From positions 1 to 14,899 of the forward strand of contig NZ_CAKQVD010000045.1 of assembly GCF_934277605.1 (NCBI RefSeq): a stretch of 14,899 nt of DNA, in the 5' to 3' direction. This document shows, piece by piece, positions 1 to 6,333 of this stretch (positions within the stretch are counted from its first letter, which is position 1; every line of letters begins with the position of its first letter). The stretch is from an uncultured Anaerotignum sp. Its GTDB lineage: Bacteria; Bacillota; Clostridia; Lachnospirales; Anaerotignaceae. Position numbers and translations under genes: made by a program. Below the pieces are notes generated by a model that did no database searches, had not been told where the DNA came from, and saw only the letters and a program-made list of their open reading frames with translations.

Positions 1-216
1 CTTCGTATAGGAAACGGCACAATCCAGTGCTTCAAAAATCTTTCTGAACGGCACAAGGGTTCTGCTGTTTTCAATCACGGGATTTACATCAAACTCCATC
101 TGACTGCCGTTCAGGTTTACTGTAACAGCATCCGCCGCATAGACAGGCACTGCATTGAAAAGCAGCGCTGCACCTAAAGCAAGGCTTATGTTTCTTTTTA
201 CCGTATTTCTCTTCAT
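1..216 (-). CDS. Secreted copper-amine-oxidase N-terminal (stalk) domain protein, 5' part only
   Basis: Only the first 72 codons lie in the window; the gene runs off the left edge. The start is the ATG at 214-216, preceded by AAAGGAG at good spacing. Residues 1-27 read as a classic signal peptide: a basic start (MKRNTVKRN), a hydrophobic core, and a likely cleavage after VYA. The following residues (AVTVNLNGSQMEFDVNPVIENS, then RTLVPFRKIFEALDC) match the copper amine oxidase N-terminal-like domain, a small beta module common in clostridial cell-surface proteins. The signature is the 'RTLVPFR.IFEAL' stretch. It begins 17 nt after the DUF2461 gene with no terminator between them, so it is probably co-transcribed with the glycyl-tRNA synthetase. 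In the family this module is usually an extracellular stalk or substrate-binding add-on, and the functional domain would be in the missing part. Confidence 0.75.
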   Translation of the reverse strand, partial: MKRNTVKRNISLALGAALLFNAVPVYAADAVTVNLNGSQMEFDVNPVIENSRTLVPFRKIFEALDCAVSYTK

Positions 217-233
217 CCTAAATCCACTCCTTT

Positions 234-908
234 TTATTTCGCTTCAATGGCATCCAGAAAAGCATAGAAATTTTTGAGCCTGCCCCATCCCTCTGCGAGG
301 AACTGTGGTAATTCATGGGAAAAGAGGATATCCTCCATGCCGCCATGTGCCGCCAAAAGCAGCTCCTTTTTAGAATACCACTCCTGCAAAAGCGGGGAAA
401 GCGTTTCATTCTTAATTCTTTTATAGCTCTCTCCTTCCAAGCGGAAGGAGGCATCCTTTTGCACCCTTTTGGCAAGGCGTTCCAACGCCGCCGGGTTGCC
501 TTCGATTTTCTTACGATATGCCGCAAGAAAGGCGGGCGGCGCACACCACAAGCCCAAGCCATAGGTATAGCCCTCCGGGCTTAATTCAAAGAAGAAGGAG
601 GGACGGGTTTTCCACTCCGTCCCATGCAGTGCCGCATCATACAGCACCACCCAACGACAAGCACGATAGGGGCTTTTATCCTTGGAAAAGCGGATATCCC
701 GATTGATACGGGAGACGGAGCATTTCATTTGCCTGCCGCCAAAGGAGGGACTTTCTGCCGCCAATGCCTCTGCCAGTGCATCAAAGGGTGCCTTCAGCAC
801 ACGCTGATAGCGATCCCGATTTTGCTCCATCCACGCTCTGCTGTTATTCATCCGCAGCTCCCAAAGGAAATCTATTGTTTCTGCCGAAAAGCCTTCAAAT
901 GGTTTCAT
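234..908 (-). CDS. DUF2461 domain-containing protein
   Basis: This 224-residue protein opens with MKPFEGFSAETIDFLWEL and contains 'NRDRYQ', 'SRINRDIRFSKDKSPYR' and 'FFELSPEGYTYGLGLW'. This is the pattern of the DUF2461 (TIGR02453) family, and the length is typical. The family has no established biochemical role that I can state. No signal peptide or membrane segment is visible, so it is presumably cytosolic. The ATG at 906-908 lies 3 nt after the stop of the glycyl-tRNA synthetase, and a GGAG about 9 nt upstream falls inside the synthetase 3' end. The pair is therefore very likely one transcript and translationally coupled. The family call is from memory of the conserved motifs, without a profile search. 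Confidence 0.82.
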   Translation of the reverse strand: MKPFEGFSAETIDFLWELRMNNSRAWMEQNRDRYQRVLKAPFDALAEALAAESPSFGGRQMKCSVSRINRDIRFSKDKSPYRACRWVVLYDAALHGTEWKTRPSFFFELSPEGYTYGLGLWCAPPAFLAAYRKKIEGNPAALERLAKRVQKDASFRLEGESYKRIKNETLSPLLQEWYSKKELLLAAHGGMEDILFSHELPQFLAEGWGRLKNFYAFLDAIEAK

Positions 909-911
909 GGC

Positions 912-2300
912 TTAAAACTCCATTTTTTCTTTCAGATAGGGAACCAGCTCTGCGATGGGCATTCTTACCTGTTCCATGGTATCTCTGTCACGAACGGTTA
1001 CGCAGTGATCCTCAACGGAATCGAAGTCATAGGTAATGCAGAAGGGTGTACCAACCTCATCCTGTCTTCTGTAACGCTTACCGATGGAGCCTGCATCATC
1101 ATAATCGCAGTTAAATTCCTTTGCCAGAGCGGCATAAACCTCTGTTGCCTGCTCACTCAGCTTTTTGCTCAGAGGCAGAACTGCTGCCTTGATGGGTGCC
1201 AATGCGGGATGGAATTTCAGGACGGTTCTTACATCGCCTTCGCCAACCTCCTCTTCGTTATACGCATCGCACAAAAATGCCAATGTGACACGATCCGCAC
1301 CAACGGAGGGTTCAATGCAATAGGGCACATATTTTTCGTTCTTTGCCTGATCATAGTAGCTCATATCCTCGCCGCTTGTGTTCTGGTGGCAGGAGAGGTC
1401 ATAATCGGTTCTATCCGCAATGCCCCACAGCTCACCCCAGCCGAACGGGAATTTATATTCGATATCTGTTGTACCCTTGCTGTAATGAGACAGCTCCTCG
1501 GGAGAGTGATCTCTCAGGCGGATTGCATTCTCTGTCATGTTCAGGCTCAGCAGGAAATTCTTACAATAGGTTCTCCAATAATCCAGCCATTCCAAATCGG
1601 AACCGGGTTCACAGAAAAATTCCAGCTCCATCTGTTCAAATTCTCTGGTACGGAAGGTAAAGTTACCGGGTGTGATTTCGTTACGGAAGGATTTACCAAT
1701 CTGACCGATACCGAAGGGGAGCTTCTTTCTTGTGGTTCTCTGTACGTTTTTGAAGTTTACGAAGATACCCTGTGCTGTTTCGGGACGGAGATAAATCATA
1801 TTTTTTGCATCATCCGTAACACCCTGGAAGGTTTTGAACATGAGGTTAAACTGACGGATATCTGTGAAGTTATGCGCACCGCAGGAGGGGCAGGCAACCT
1901 GATTTTCGTCTACAAATTTTTTCATTTCCTCGTTTGTCCAGCCGTCAACAACCACCTCGGGCATATCATGGGACGCCATATGCTCCTCAATCAGCTTATC
2001 GGCACGGAAACGCTCCTTACATTCCTTACAATCCATCAGAGGATCGGAGAAGCCGCCAACGTGACCGGAGGCTACCCATGTCTGCGGGTTCATCAAAATG
2101 GCGCAATCCACGCCTACGTTCATGGGGTTTTCCTGAATAAATTTCTTCCACCATGCTCTTTTCATGTTATTTTTCAGCTCTACACCCAGAGGGCCATAGT
2201 CCCATGTGTTTGCCAGACCACCGTAAATTTCGGAGCCGGGATATACAAAGCCTCTGTTTTTTGCCAATGCAACGATTTTTTCCATAGATTCTACTGCCAT
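912..2300 (-). CDS. glyQS: Glycine--tRNA ligase (alpha2, class II type)
   Basis: The enzyme charges tRNA-Gly with glycine using ATP. At 462 residues it is the single-chain homodimeric type found in Gram-positives, archaea and eukaryotes, not the split alpha/beta (glyQ plus glyS) enzyme. Visible class II features are RPETAQG at 172-178, motif 2 around FRNE at 205-208 with the 'FTFRTREFEQME' loop, and motif 3 with GADR at 334-337. Two CxxC pairs (C91/C94 and C137/C140) sit in the insertion and could bind zinc. The ATG at 2298-2300 follows AAGGAGG with 7-nt spacing. A T-box leader about 200 nt upstream with a GGC specifier controls it, which supports the glycine assignment. Databases also use glyS for this gene. 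Confidence 0.95.
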   Translation of the reverse strand: MAVESMEKIVALAKNRGFVYPGSEIYGGLANTWDYGPLGVELKNNMKRAWWKKFIQENPMNVGVDCAILMNPQTWVASGHVGGFSDPLMDCKECKERFRADKLIEEHMASHDMPEVVVDGWTNEEMKKFVDENQVACPSCGAHNFTDIRQFNLMFKTFQGVTDDAKNMIYLRPETAQGIFVNFKNVQRTTRKKLPFGIGQIGKSFRNEITPGNFTFRTREFEQMELEFFCEPGSDLEWLDYWRTYCKNFLLSLNMTENAIRLRDHSPEELSHYSKGTTDIEYKFPFGWGELWGIADRTDYDLSCHQNTSGEDMSYYDQAKNEKYVPYCIEPSVGADRVTLAFLCDAYNEEEVGEGDVRTVLKFHPALAPIKAAVLPLSKKLSEQATEVYAALAKEFNCDYDDAGSIGKRYRRQDEVGTPFCITYDFDSVEDHCVTVRDRDTMEQVRMPIAELVPYLKEKMEF

Positions 2301-2328
2301 TTCAATTCCTCCTTACAAAATAACTTAT

Positions 2329-2500
2329 TTATACTCCGAAGGACGAAAGTAATCGTAAAACCGGCTGCTCCGCTTCTTCGAAGCTCCCGCATCCGCCCCA
2401 TTCGTAACTCCGCACACATGCTCCGTTACTCATGTCGATACATTCGCCAAATAGATGCTGTCCTATGTGCAGGCACATGACAGCCTCTGCATGGCTCATT
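2329..2500 (-). other. Structured untranslated segment between the T-box terminator and glyQS
   Basis: About 170 nt separate the T-box terminator from the synthetase ribosome binding site. In the transcribed direction the segment contains several inverted repeats. The best is at 2457-2484: GCTGTC/GACAGC enclosing ATGTG/CACAT with a 4-nt loop and an AG bulge. Others are ACATG/CATGT (2416-2435), a competing GTAAC/GTTAC stem in the same area, and a GCTTC-GAA-GAAGC hairpin near 2370. A 56-codon frame (2497-2499 down to 2329) runs through it but has no Shine-Dalgarno sequence and extends open backwards across the T-box terminator, so I do not call it a gene. It could be an inserted repeat, a post-terminator RNA structure or an mRNA-stability element. 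Confidence 0.5.
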
Positions 2501-2509
2501 GTTTTACGC

Positions 2510-2554
2510 AAAAAAAGCTCCCGTCTCCTCGCTATACAGCAAGGGACGAAAGCT
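2510..2554 (-). terminator. Intrinsic terminator of the glycine T-box
   Basis: In the RNA, AGCUUUCGUC pairs with GACGGGAGCU, including two G-U pairs. Inside it CCUUGC pairs with GCGAGG around a 6-nt loop, with one bulged A. A run of seven U follows (2510-2516). The 5' arm lies just after the T-box sequence, in the position expected for a switch between antiterminator and terminator. Confidence 0.88.
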
Positions 2555-2729
2555 TTTGAAATCTTCCGCGGTTCCACCCTCGTTGATTGATGCCAACACA
2601 CCAACCCGCTCTTGTGTGATTGCTCCAAAGTGCCATTCTCTGTTTCGCACTGCTGCCTCTCACCAACCGACAGCTCTCTGCAAATGCTCCGCAGGTACTC
2701 CTCTTCTTCAACGCAAAAATGATTAACTT
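2510..2729 (-). promoter_or_regulatory. T-box riboswitch, glycine-specific
   Basis: The leader senses uncharged tRNA-Gly and permits read-through into the synthetase gene when it binds. The canonical T-box AGGGTGGAACCGCGG is at 2566-2580 (reverse complement). Upstream Stem I elements are present in order: a GGAGUA loop-E half, an AGAGAG-type bulge, the distal GGUUGGUGAG loop region, then GAAUGGCAC. The GGC at 2632-2634 in that last segment is in specifier position and decodes as glycine (tRNA-Gly GCC). The T-box is followed directly by a strong terminator. The leader is fairly short between specifier and T-box. The transcription start is inferred from the promoter, not observed. Confidence 0.9.
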
Positions 2730-2735
2730 GAGGTT

Positions 2736-2764
2736 ATGATAACGCTTTTCCGCTGCGCTGTCAA
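2736..2764 (-). promoter_or_regulatory. Sigma-A promoter of the glyQS T-box transcript
   Basis: TTGACA (2759-2764) and TATCAT (2736-2741) are separated by 17 bp, which is a near-consensus housekeeping promoter. It sits about 80 bp after the recO stop and just upstream of the first T-box elements, giving a start near 2729. I saw no convincing terminator between recO and this promoter, so some read-through from recO is possible. Confidence 0.85.
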
Positions 2765-2842
2765 GGCGAAAAATTGCACCTAAATCCGCATACTTTTCCG
2801 CTTTTCTGCATAAAAATAGACAAAAAATGCACAATAGTTTAT

Positions 2843-3568
2843 TCACTGGTGAAAAAAGTCTCGTGTTTTCAGTCTAATCTCCATGTGAATCTCCAGATAT
2901 CGACGCAAAAGGAAGGCAAGCTGTGCCTGTGCCTCATCGGAAAGGCGAAAGCCAAACGCCGCACGGCTCTCCCGTTCCAGCACAAAGCGAATTGCTTTCC
3001 GCACTGCATCCGAAACAGGTATGCTATCTGTGGTTTTATGCTTTTCGCAATAAAACGAGGCTGTTGTGCCATCGAAATAGAGCCTTCCCTCGCCATTGCC
3101 GCACAGATGACATTCCGCCGCCGCAAGCAAGCCATTGATTTGCAAAAGCTTCAGCTCAAAAATGCGGGAGATAAGCTTCGGCGGCAAAACGCCCCGATCC
3201 ATCACAAGAAAGGCATAATACAAAAGCTCCAGAACGGCATCCTGCTCCATCCCGACGGGACAGCTACGCTCTGTCAGCTCTGCCAAATAGGTTGCCTCGG
3301 CAAATTTATCAATATCCAGACGCAAGCCGTAAAAGCTGTTTTGCAGCTCTGCCTGTGTGACGGAATAAAAGCCCTTGCCCGCATAGACCACGAAATCGGC
3401 ATAGCAGAAGGGCTGTGTTGCCGCCAGAAGCTTACTTTTCGCCTTCCTTGCGCCACGGGCGGAAAGCAGCACACGGCCCACGCCCTGCGCCAAAAGCACA
3501 ATTTGCTTATTGCTTTCGCCCCTTGCCTGCTCCCGCAGGACAATGCCGCACAGCTTTTCCGTTCCCAT
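2843..3568 (-). CDS. recO: DNA repair protein RecO
   Basis: RecO helps load RecA onto SSB-coated single-stranded DNA in the RecFOR recombination pathway. The 241-residue protein has the expected N-terminal OB-fold start (GIVLREQARGESNKQIVLL), 'GVGRVLLSARGARKAKS', and a zinc-binding-like set in the C-terminal part: C153, C156, C174 and H177 (CHLC ... CEKH). Its length is normal for Firmicutes. The ATG at 3566-3568 has GAGG 8 nt upstream. It starts 18 nt after the small yqzL-like gene, in the same era-yqzL-recO-glycyl-tRNA synthetase order as in Bacillus, which strongly supports the call even though RecO sequences diverge quickly. Confidence 0.92.
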   Translation of the reverse strand: MGTEKLCGIVLREQARGESNKQIVLLAQGVGRVLLSARGARKAKSKLLAATQPFCYADFVVYAGKGFYSVTQAELQNSFYGLRLDIDKFAEATYLAELTERSCPVGMEQDAVLELLYYAFLVMDRGVLPPKLISRIFELKLLQINGLLAAAECHLCGNGEGRLYFDGTTASFYCEKHKTTDSIPVSDAVRKAIRFVLERESRAAFGFRLSDEAQAQLAFLLRRYLEIHMEIRLKTRDFFHQ

Positions 3569-3586
3569 CAGCCGAACCTCATTTCT

Positions 3587-3730
3587 TTAATAAAAACGCT
3601 TATACCTTGACGATTCCTCTATGCGGCGGCGGGGGTTTTCCTGCTCCGCCTGCCTGCGATAGCGCAGATAATCCGCCACCTGCCCTGTTTGCAAAAATCT
3701 CTGCCATTCTCGCTGTTCTCTTTCGTTCAT
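3587..3730 (-). CDS. yqzL: YqzL-like small protein
   Basis: A 47-residue frame fits exactly between the era-side spacer and recO: MNEREQREWQRFLQTGQV, then ADYLRYRRQAEQENPRRR and a C-terminal ESSRYKRFY. The central 'W..F..TG.V.DYL.Y+' pattern resembles the tiny YqzL family (W/F..TG.v.aYL.Y+), whose gene sits immediately before recO in Bacillus. Position and motif therefore agree. It is highly charged, probably cytosolic, and of unknown function. The ATG at 3728-3730 is preceded by AAAGGGG at 9-nt spacing. An in-frame ATG three codons earlier is too close to that ribosome binding site. That site could be partly hidden in a TTCCC-GAAA-GGGGA hairpin (3739-3752). Compared with Bacillus YqzL it carries an extra basic C-terminal tail. 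Confidence 0.72.
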   Translation of the reverse strand: MNEREQREWQRFLQTGQVADYLRYRRQAEQENPRRRIEESSRYKRFY

Positions 3731-3812
3731 ACGGCACATCCCCTTTCGGGAATAGGATATGGAGAAGGAAAGGGCAACATACTATTAAAAACTTGCCATT
3801 CTTTCGTGGGGC

Positions 3813-3984
3813 GCTTGTTCAAGCAGGGTTTTCAACCCTTGCCCTTCGGGCAACCGCCGCATCTGTTCGGCGGCGCGTACCCAAACCCCCATTTGCAGAA
3901 ACATAAAATGTTTCTGCGGTATCGGGTTCCAAGGGAGTGACTCCCTTGGCGGAGTTTGAGGCAGAGCCTCAAGTGGGGGTGTTG
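3813..3984. repeat. Hairpin array with cloverleaf-like core
   Basis: Seven inverted repeats lie almost end to end. On the plus strand they are GCTTG/CAAGC (3813-3824), AGGGTT/AACCCT (3825-3839), TGCCC/GGGCA (3840-3852), CCGCCG/CGGCGG (3854-3873), GCAGAAACAT/ATGTTTCTGC (3895-3917), CCAAGGGAG/CTCCCTTGG (3929-3949) and TTGAGGC/GCCTCAA (3956-3972). All stems are perfect and most loops are 3 nt. The last three are enclosed by ACCCCCA (3885-3891) pairing with TGGGGGT (3974-3980), giving a cloverleaf-like fold that ends 2 nt from the era stop codon. No stem is followed by a T-run, so these are not ordinary intrinsic terminators. This looks like a composite palindromic repeat element. Only one copy is in the window, so its repetitive nature is inferred. 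Confidence 0.75.
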
Positions 3985-3986
3985 TC

Positions 3987-4889
3987 TTAAATGTTTTTCT
4001 TATCGTAGCCGAAGTTTTTGAGCAGGAAATCACTATCCCGCCAATCCTTCTTTACCTTAACCCAAAGCTGTAAATAAATGGGCGAGCCGAGCAATCTCTG
4101 CATATCATAGCGTGCGGTGGAGCCAATACGCTTGAGCATCGCCCCCTGCTTGCCGATGATAATTCCCTTATGCGAATCCCTTTCGCAATAAATGGTTGCC
4201 TGCACATCCACAATATCCTTATCGGGACGCTTTTTCATGGACATGATTTCCACCGCAATGCCATGCGGCACCTCATCCTGCAAAAGATAGAGCGCCTTTT
4301 CCCGAATAATCTCCGACGCAATCTGACGCTCGGGCTGATCGGTTACCATATCGGCAGGGAAATACTGCGGCCCCTCGGGGAGATATTTCCGAATGACAGA
4401 CAGCAGCTCCTCTGTATTTCTATCCTTCATGGCAGAAATCGGCACAACCTCCGCAAAGGGGTATGCCTTGCTATACACAGAGATGACCTCCAAAAGCGTA
4501 TCCCGCTCAACCGTATCAATTTTATTGACCACCAGAACAACGGGGGTTTTCACGTTTTTGATTCTCTCCAGCACATAGGCATCCATCGCCTGTATTTCTG
4601 TTGTCGGCTCAATCAGCATCAGCACCAAATCTACCTCGTTAAAGGTGGTTTCCGCAGAGCGCACCATATATTCGCCCAGCTTGGATTTCGGCTTATGAAT
4701 CCCCGGCGTATCCAAAAAGACGCACTGAAAATCATCCTTCGTGAGAATGGAGGTAATCTTATTTCTTGTGGTCTGCGGCTTATGCGAGGTAATCGCAATC
4801 TTCTCCCCAATGAGACAGTTCATCAGCGTGGATTTGCCGACATTTGGCCTGCCGACCAATGCAACAAAGCCGGAGTGAAAGTTTTTCAT
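3987..4889 (-). CDS. era: GTPase Era
   Basis: Era is an essential GTPase that binds the 3' end of 16S rRNA and assists 30S subunit assembly. The 300-residue sequence shows all the expected parts: G1 GRPNVGKS (13-20), the switch I stretch SHKPQTTRNK, G3 DTPG (60-63), G4 NKID (122-125), G5 SAMK (152-155), and a C-terminal KH domain with GKQG (246-249) and 'LQLWVKVKKDWR'. The start ATG overlaps the stop of the preceding unknown gene as ATGA (4886-4889), and a GAGGGG lies about 10 nt upstream, indicating translational coupling. In Bacillus era follows cdd directly; here three extra genes intervene. A hairpin array begins 2 nt after the stop. Confidence 0.97.
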   Translation of the reverse strand: MKNFHSGFVALVGRPNVGKSTLMNCLIGEKIAITSHKPQTTRNKITSILTKDDFQCVFLDTPGIHKPKSKLGEYMVRSAETTFNEVDLVLMLIEPTTEIQAMDAYVLERIKNVKTPVVLVVNKIDTVERDTLLEVISVYSKAYPFAEVVPISAMKDRNTEELLSVIRKYLPEGPQYFPADMVTDQPERQIASEIIREKALYLLQDEVPHGIAVEIMSMKKRPDKDIVDVQATIYCERDSHKGIIIGKQGAMLKRIGSTARYDMQRLLGSPIYLQLWVKVKKDWRDSDFLLKNFGYDKKNI

Positions 4890-5365
4890 TCTGTTTCTAC
4901 CCCTCTTTCCTTCAGCATTTCCTTCTGCTCTGCCAGGAAAATTTCATCCTTTTTCTCCCAATCCTTCGCCATATCCAAAAGAAGCACATATTGCAGCCAT
5001 CTATCGTTTTTGGTATCAATATCCTCCTGTGTTAAGCCCTTAATCAAACACAATGCCTGATAATATTTCATGCCGTTTTCGGCTGTCATATATTCGGAAT
5101 TCATACCCAAAACCACATGGATTTTATTGGTGTTGGGCAGGCGATATCTTCTGATATCATCCTGAAAATCGGTAATATCCTTCCCCATCAGCTTTGCAAA
5201 CTCGCAGGCTGCCTTATAGTGCGCCATCAGCTCGCTTTCTGTGATTTTGACACGAAATGCGCCCCAGTTTTCCTCGATATAGGCAACCACCTCATCCATG
5301 GTTCTTGCGTTTGCCTTCAGCTCCACATCTGCAAATTTTGCCTTCAAAGCCTCAATGCCGTTCAT
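4886..5365 (-). CDS. Hypothetical protein upstream of era
   Basis: I do not recognise this family. It is a 159-residue, acidic, apparently all-soluble protein with predicted helical character. Recognisable stretches are 'EENWGAFRVKITESELMAHYKAACEFAKLMGKD', quoted only as landmarks (ENWGAFRVKI and MAHYKAACEFAKLMGKD), 'RRYRLPNTNKIHVVLGMNSEYM' (RRYRLPN, HVVLGMNSEYM), and a charged C-terminus rich in Lys and Glu. There is no signal peptide, membrane span or nucleotide-binding motif. I prefer the ATG at 5363-5365, 9 nt after AGGAGGG, over the ATG at 5369-5371, which is only about 3 nt from it. Its stop overlaps the era start by 4 nt, so it is translated together with era. It follows the uracil-DNA glycosylase gene by 24 nt. 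Codon use resembles its neighbours, so I see no sign of recent transfer. Confidence 0.85.
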   Translation of the reverse strand: MNGIEALKAKFADVELKANARTMDEVVAYIEENWGAFRVKITESELMAHYKAACEFAKLMGKDITDFQDDIRRYRLPNTNKIHVVLGMNSEYMTAENGMKYYQALCLIKGLTQEDIDTKNDRWLQYVLLLDMAKDWEKKDEIFLAEQKEMLKERGVETE

Positions 5366-5389
5366 ATTCATTTCCCTCCTGCTTTCTTC

Positions 5390-5956
5390 TTATTGTTTCC
5401 TTAGCTCGTCCCATTTGGCACGAATTGCCTGCATATCCTCCCATGCAGGACGTTTTTTTGTTTCATCCCGAAGCAATGCCGAGGGATGATAGGTTGCTAT
5501 GATATGATACCCCTTTCGCTCAAACCACTGCCCTCTCTGGCGTGTAATGCGAAATTCGGGGTCGATAATGGTTGTGGCGGCAATCCGCCCCAGACAGACG
5601 ATGATTTTCGGCTGAATCAGCAAAAGCTGATATCTGAGATAATTCAGACACGCCTCCCGTTCATCCTCATGGGGATCACGATTGCCGGGCGGGCGGCACT
5701 TGACCACATTGGCAACATAGACCTCCGCCAAGGAAAGCCCGACGCTTGCCAGCATTTTATCCAGCAATTGTCCCGCAGGGCCTACAAACGGCACACCCTG
5801 CAAATCCTCCTGCTGACCGGGGCCCTCCCCGATGAACAGGATATCCGCATTGCGACTGCCCTTGCCAATGACAACGTGGGTTCGCATTTCCCATAGTCTG
5901 CATTTTTTGCAGGAATGGCACGCACCCTCTAAAATTTCCCAGCTTTTTTCCGCCAT
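5390..5956 (-). CDS. udg: Uracil-DNA glycosylase, family 4 (4Fe-4S type)
   Basis: The enzyme removes uracil from DNA as the first step of base excision repair. Family 4 features are clear: GEGPGQQED, then 'GVPFVGPAG', 'VVKCRPPGNRDP' and the C-terminal 'TYHPSALLR' motif. The four iron-sulfur cysteines fit C19 and C22 (CKKCRL) plus C90 and C106 counted from the upstream GTG at 5963-5965; an extra Cys precedes the first pair. I prefer the ATG at 5954-5956 because GAGGTG lies 6 nt upstream, giving 188 residues; the GTG three codons earlier is the alternative. It starts 18 nt after the DUF6054-like gene. It is one of the genes inserted between cdd and era relative to Bacillus. Confidence 0.93.
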   Translation of the reverse strand: MAEKSWEILEGACHSCKKCRLWEMRTHVVIGKGSRNADILFIGEGPGQQEDLQGVPFVGPAGQLLDKMLASVGLSLAEVYVANVVKCRPPGNRDPHEDEREACLNYLRYQLLLIQPKIIVCLGRIAATTIIDPEFRITRQRGQWFERKGYHIIATYHPSALLRDETKKRPAWEDMQAIRAKWDELRKQ

Positions 5957-5974
5957 GCCTTCCACCTCAAACCT

Positions 5975-6319
5975 TTACTTACAAATATATTCTGCCAAAG
6001 CATCCCTTGCCGAAGTGCTGAAGTTTGCACCTGCGCCCCAGTCAAAGCGGAAAATCACCCCTTGGCTGCCGCCGCCGGCAGAAAGATGCACCCTTGTGTG
6101 TTCCTCCAGATTATCCGCCAGAAAGGTCAGCGTGGCTCTGTTGGCAGAGCGCATATAATATTTCTCGAACAGCACCATGATGATTTCCTTGCCATCCGGC
6201 AGGATTCGCACATATTCATCCAGAATTTCTCCCGAACAAAAGCCGGCTGTCACTGCCTCCTTGACCTTCTCCGCCGCTTCTCTTGGGGAAAGATACACAT
6301 AAAAATCCATTTTTTCCAT
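5975..6319 (-). CDS. DUF6054-like protein
   Basis: This is a 114-residue soluble protein. The pattern 'LSPREAAEKVKEA', 'VLFEKYYMRSANRATLTF', 'NLEEHTRVHLSAGGGSQG' and 'FRFDWGAGANF' matches what I remember of the DUF6054 family of small Firmicutes proteins, whose function is unknown. There is no signal peptide or membrane segment. The ATG at 6317-6319 has a strong GGAGG 7 nt upstream, and that ribosome binding site is attached to the last partial copy of the 16-bp tandem repeat at the end of cdd. It lies 44 nt after cdd and 18 nt before the uracil-DNA glycosylase start. The family name is moderately certain; the existence of the gene is not in doubt. Confidence 0.8.
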   Translation of the reverse strand: MEKMDFYVYLSPREAAEKVKEAVTAGFCSGEILDEYVRILPDGKEIIMVLFEKYYMRSANRATLTFLADNLEEHTRVHLSAGGGSQGVIFRFDWGAGANFSTSARDALAEYICK

Positions 6320-6333
6320 CGTGGTTCCTCCTT

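Noticed and set aside
624..2480. A 618-codon plus-strand open frame
   Set aside because: It lies opposite the unmistakable glycyl-tRNA synthetase gene, its translation is Cys/His/Ile-rich with no family resemblance, and it also crosses the structured leader. It is an antisense shadow of codon bias.
2329..2628. A 99-codon minus-strand frame across the T-box leader
   Set aside because: It starts inside the T-box specifier region and runs through the antiterminator and terminator with no ribosome binding site, so it is very unlikely to be a gene. The segment is treated as structured RNA or repeat instead.
2765..2842. A possible terminator after recO
   Set aside because: There are T-rich runs but I could not find a convincing GC stem before them, so no terminator is called.
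3785..4033. An 82-codon minus-strand frame over the hairpin array
   Set aside because: It starts inside era in another frame and passes through all the hairpins. The composition reflects the palindromes, and no ribosome binding site is seen.
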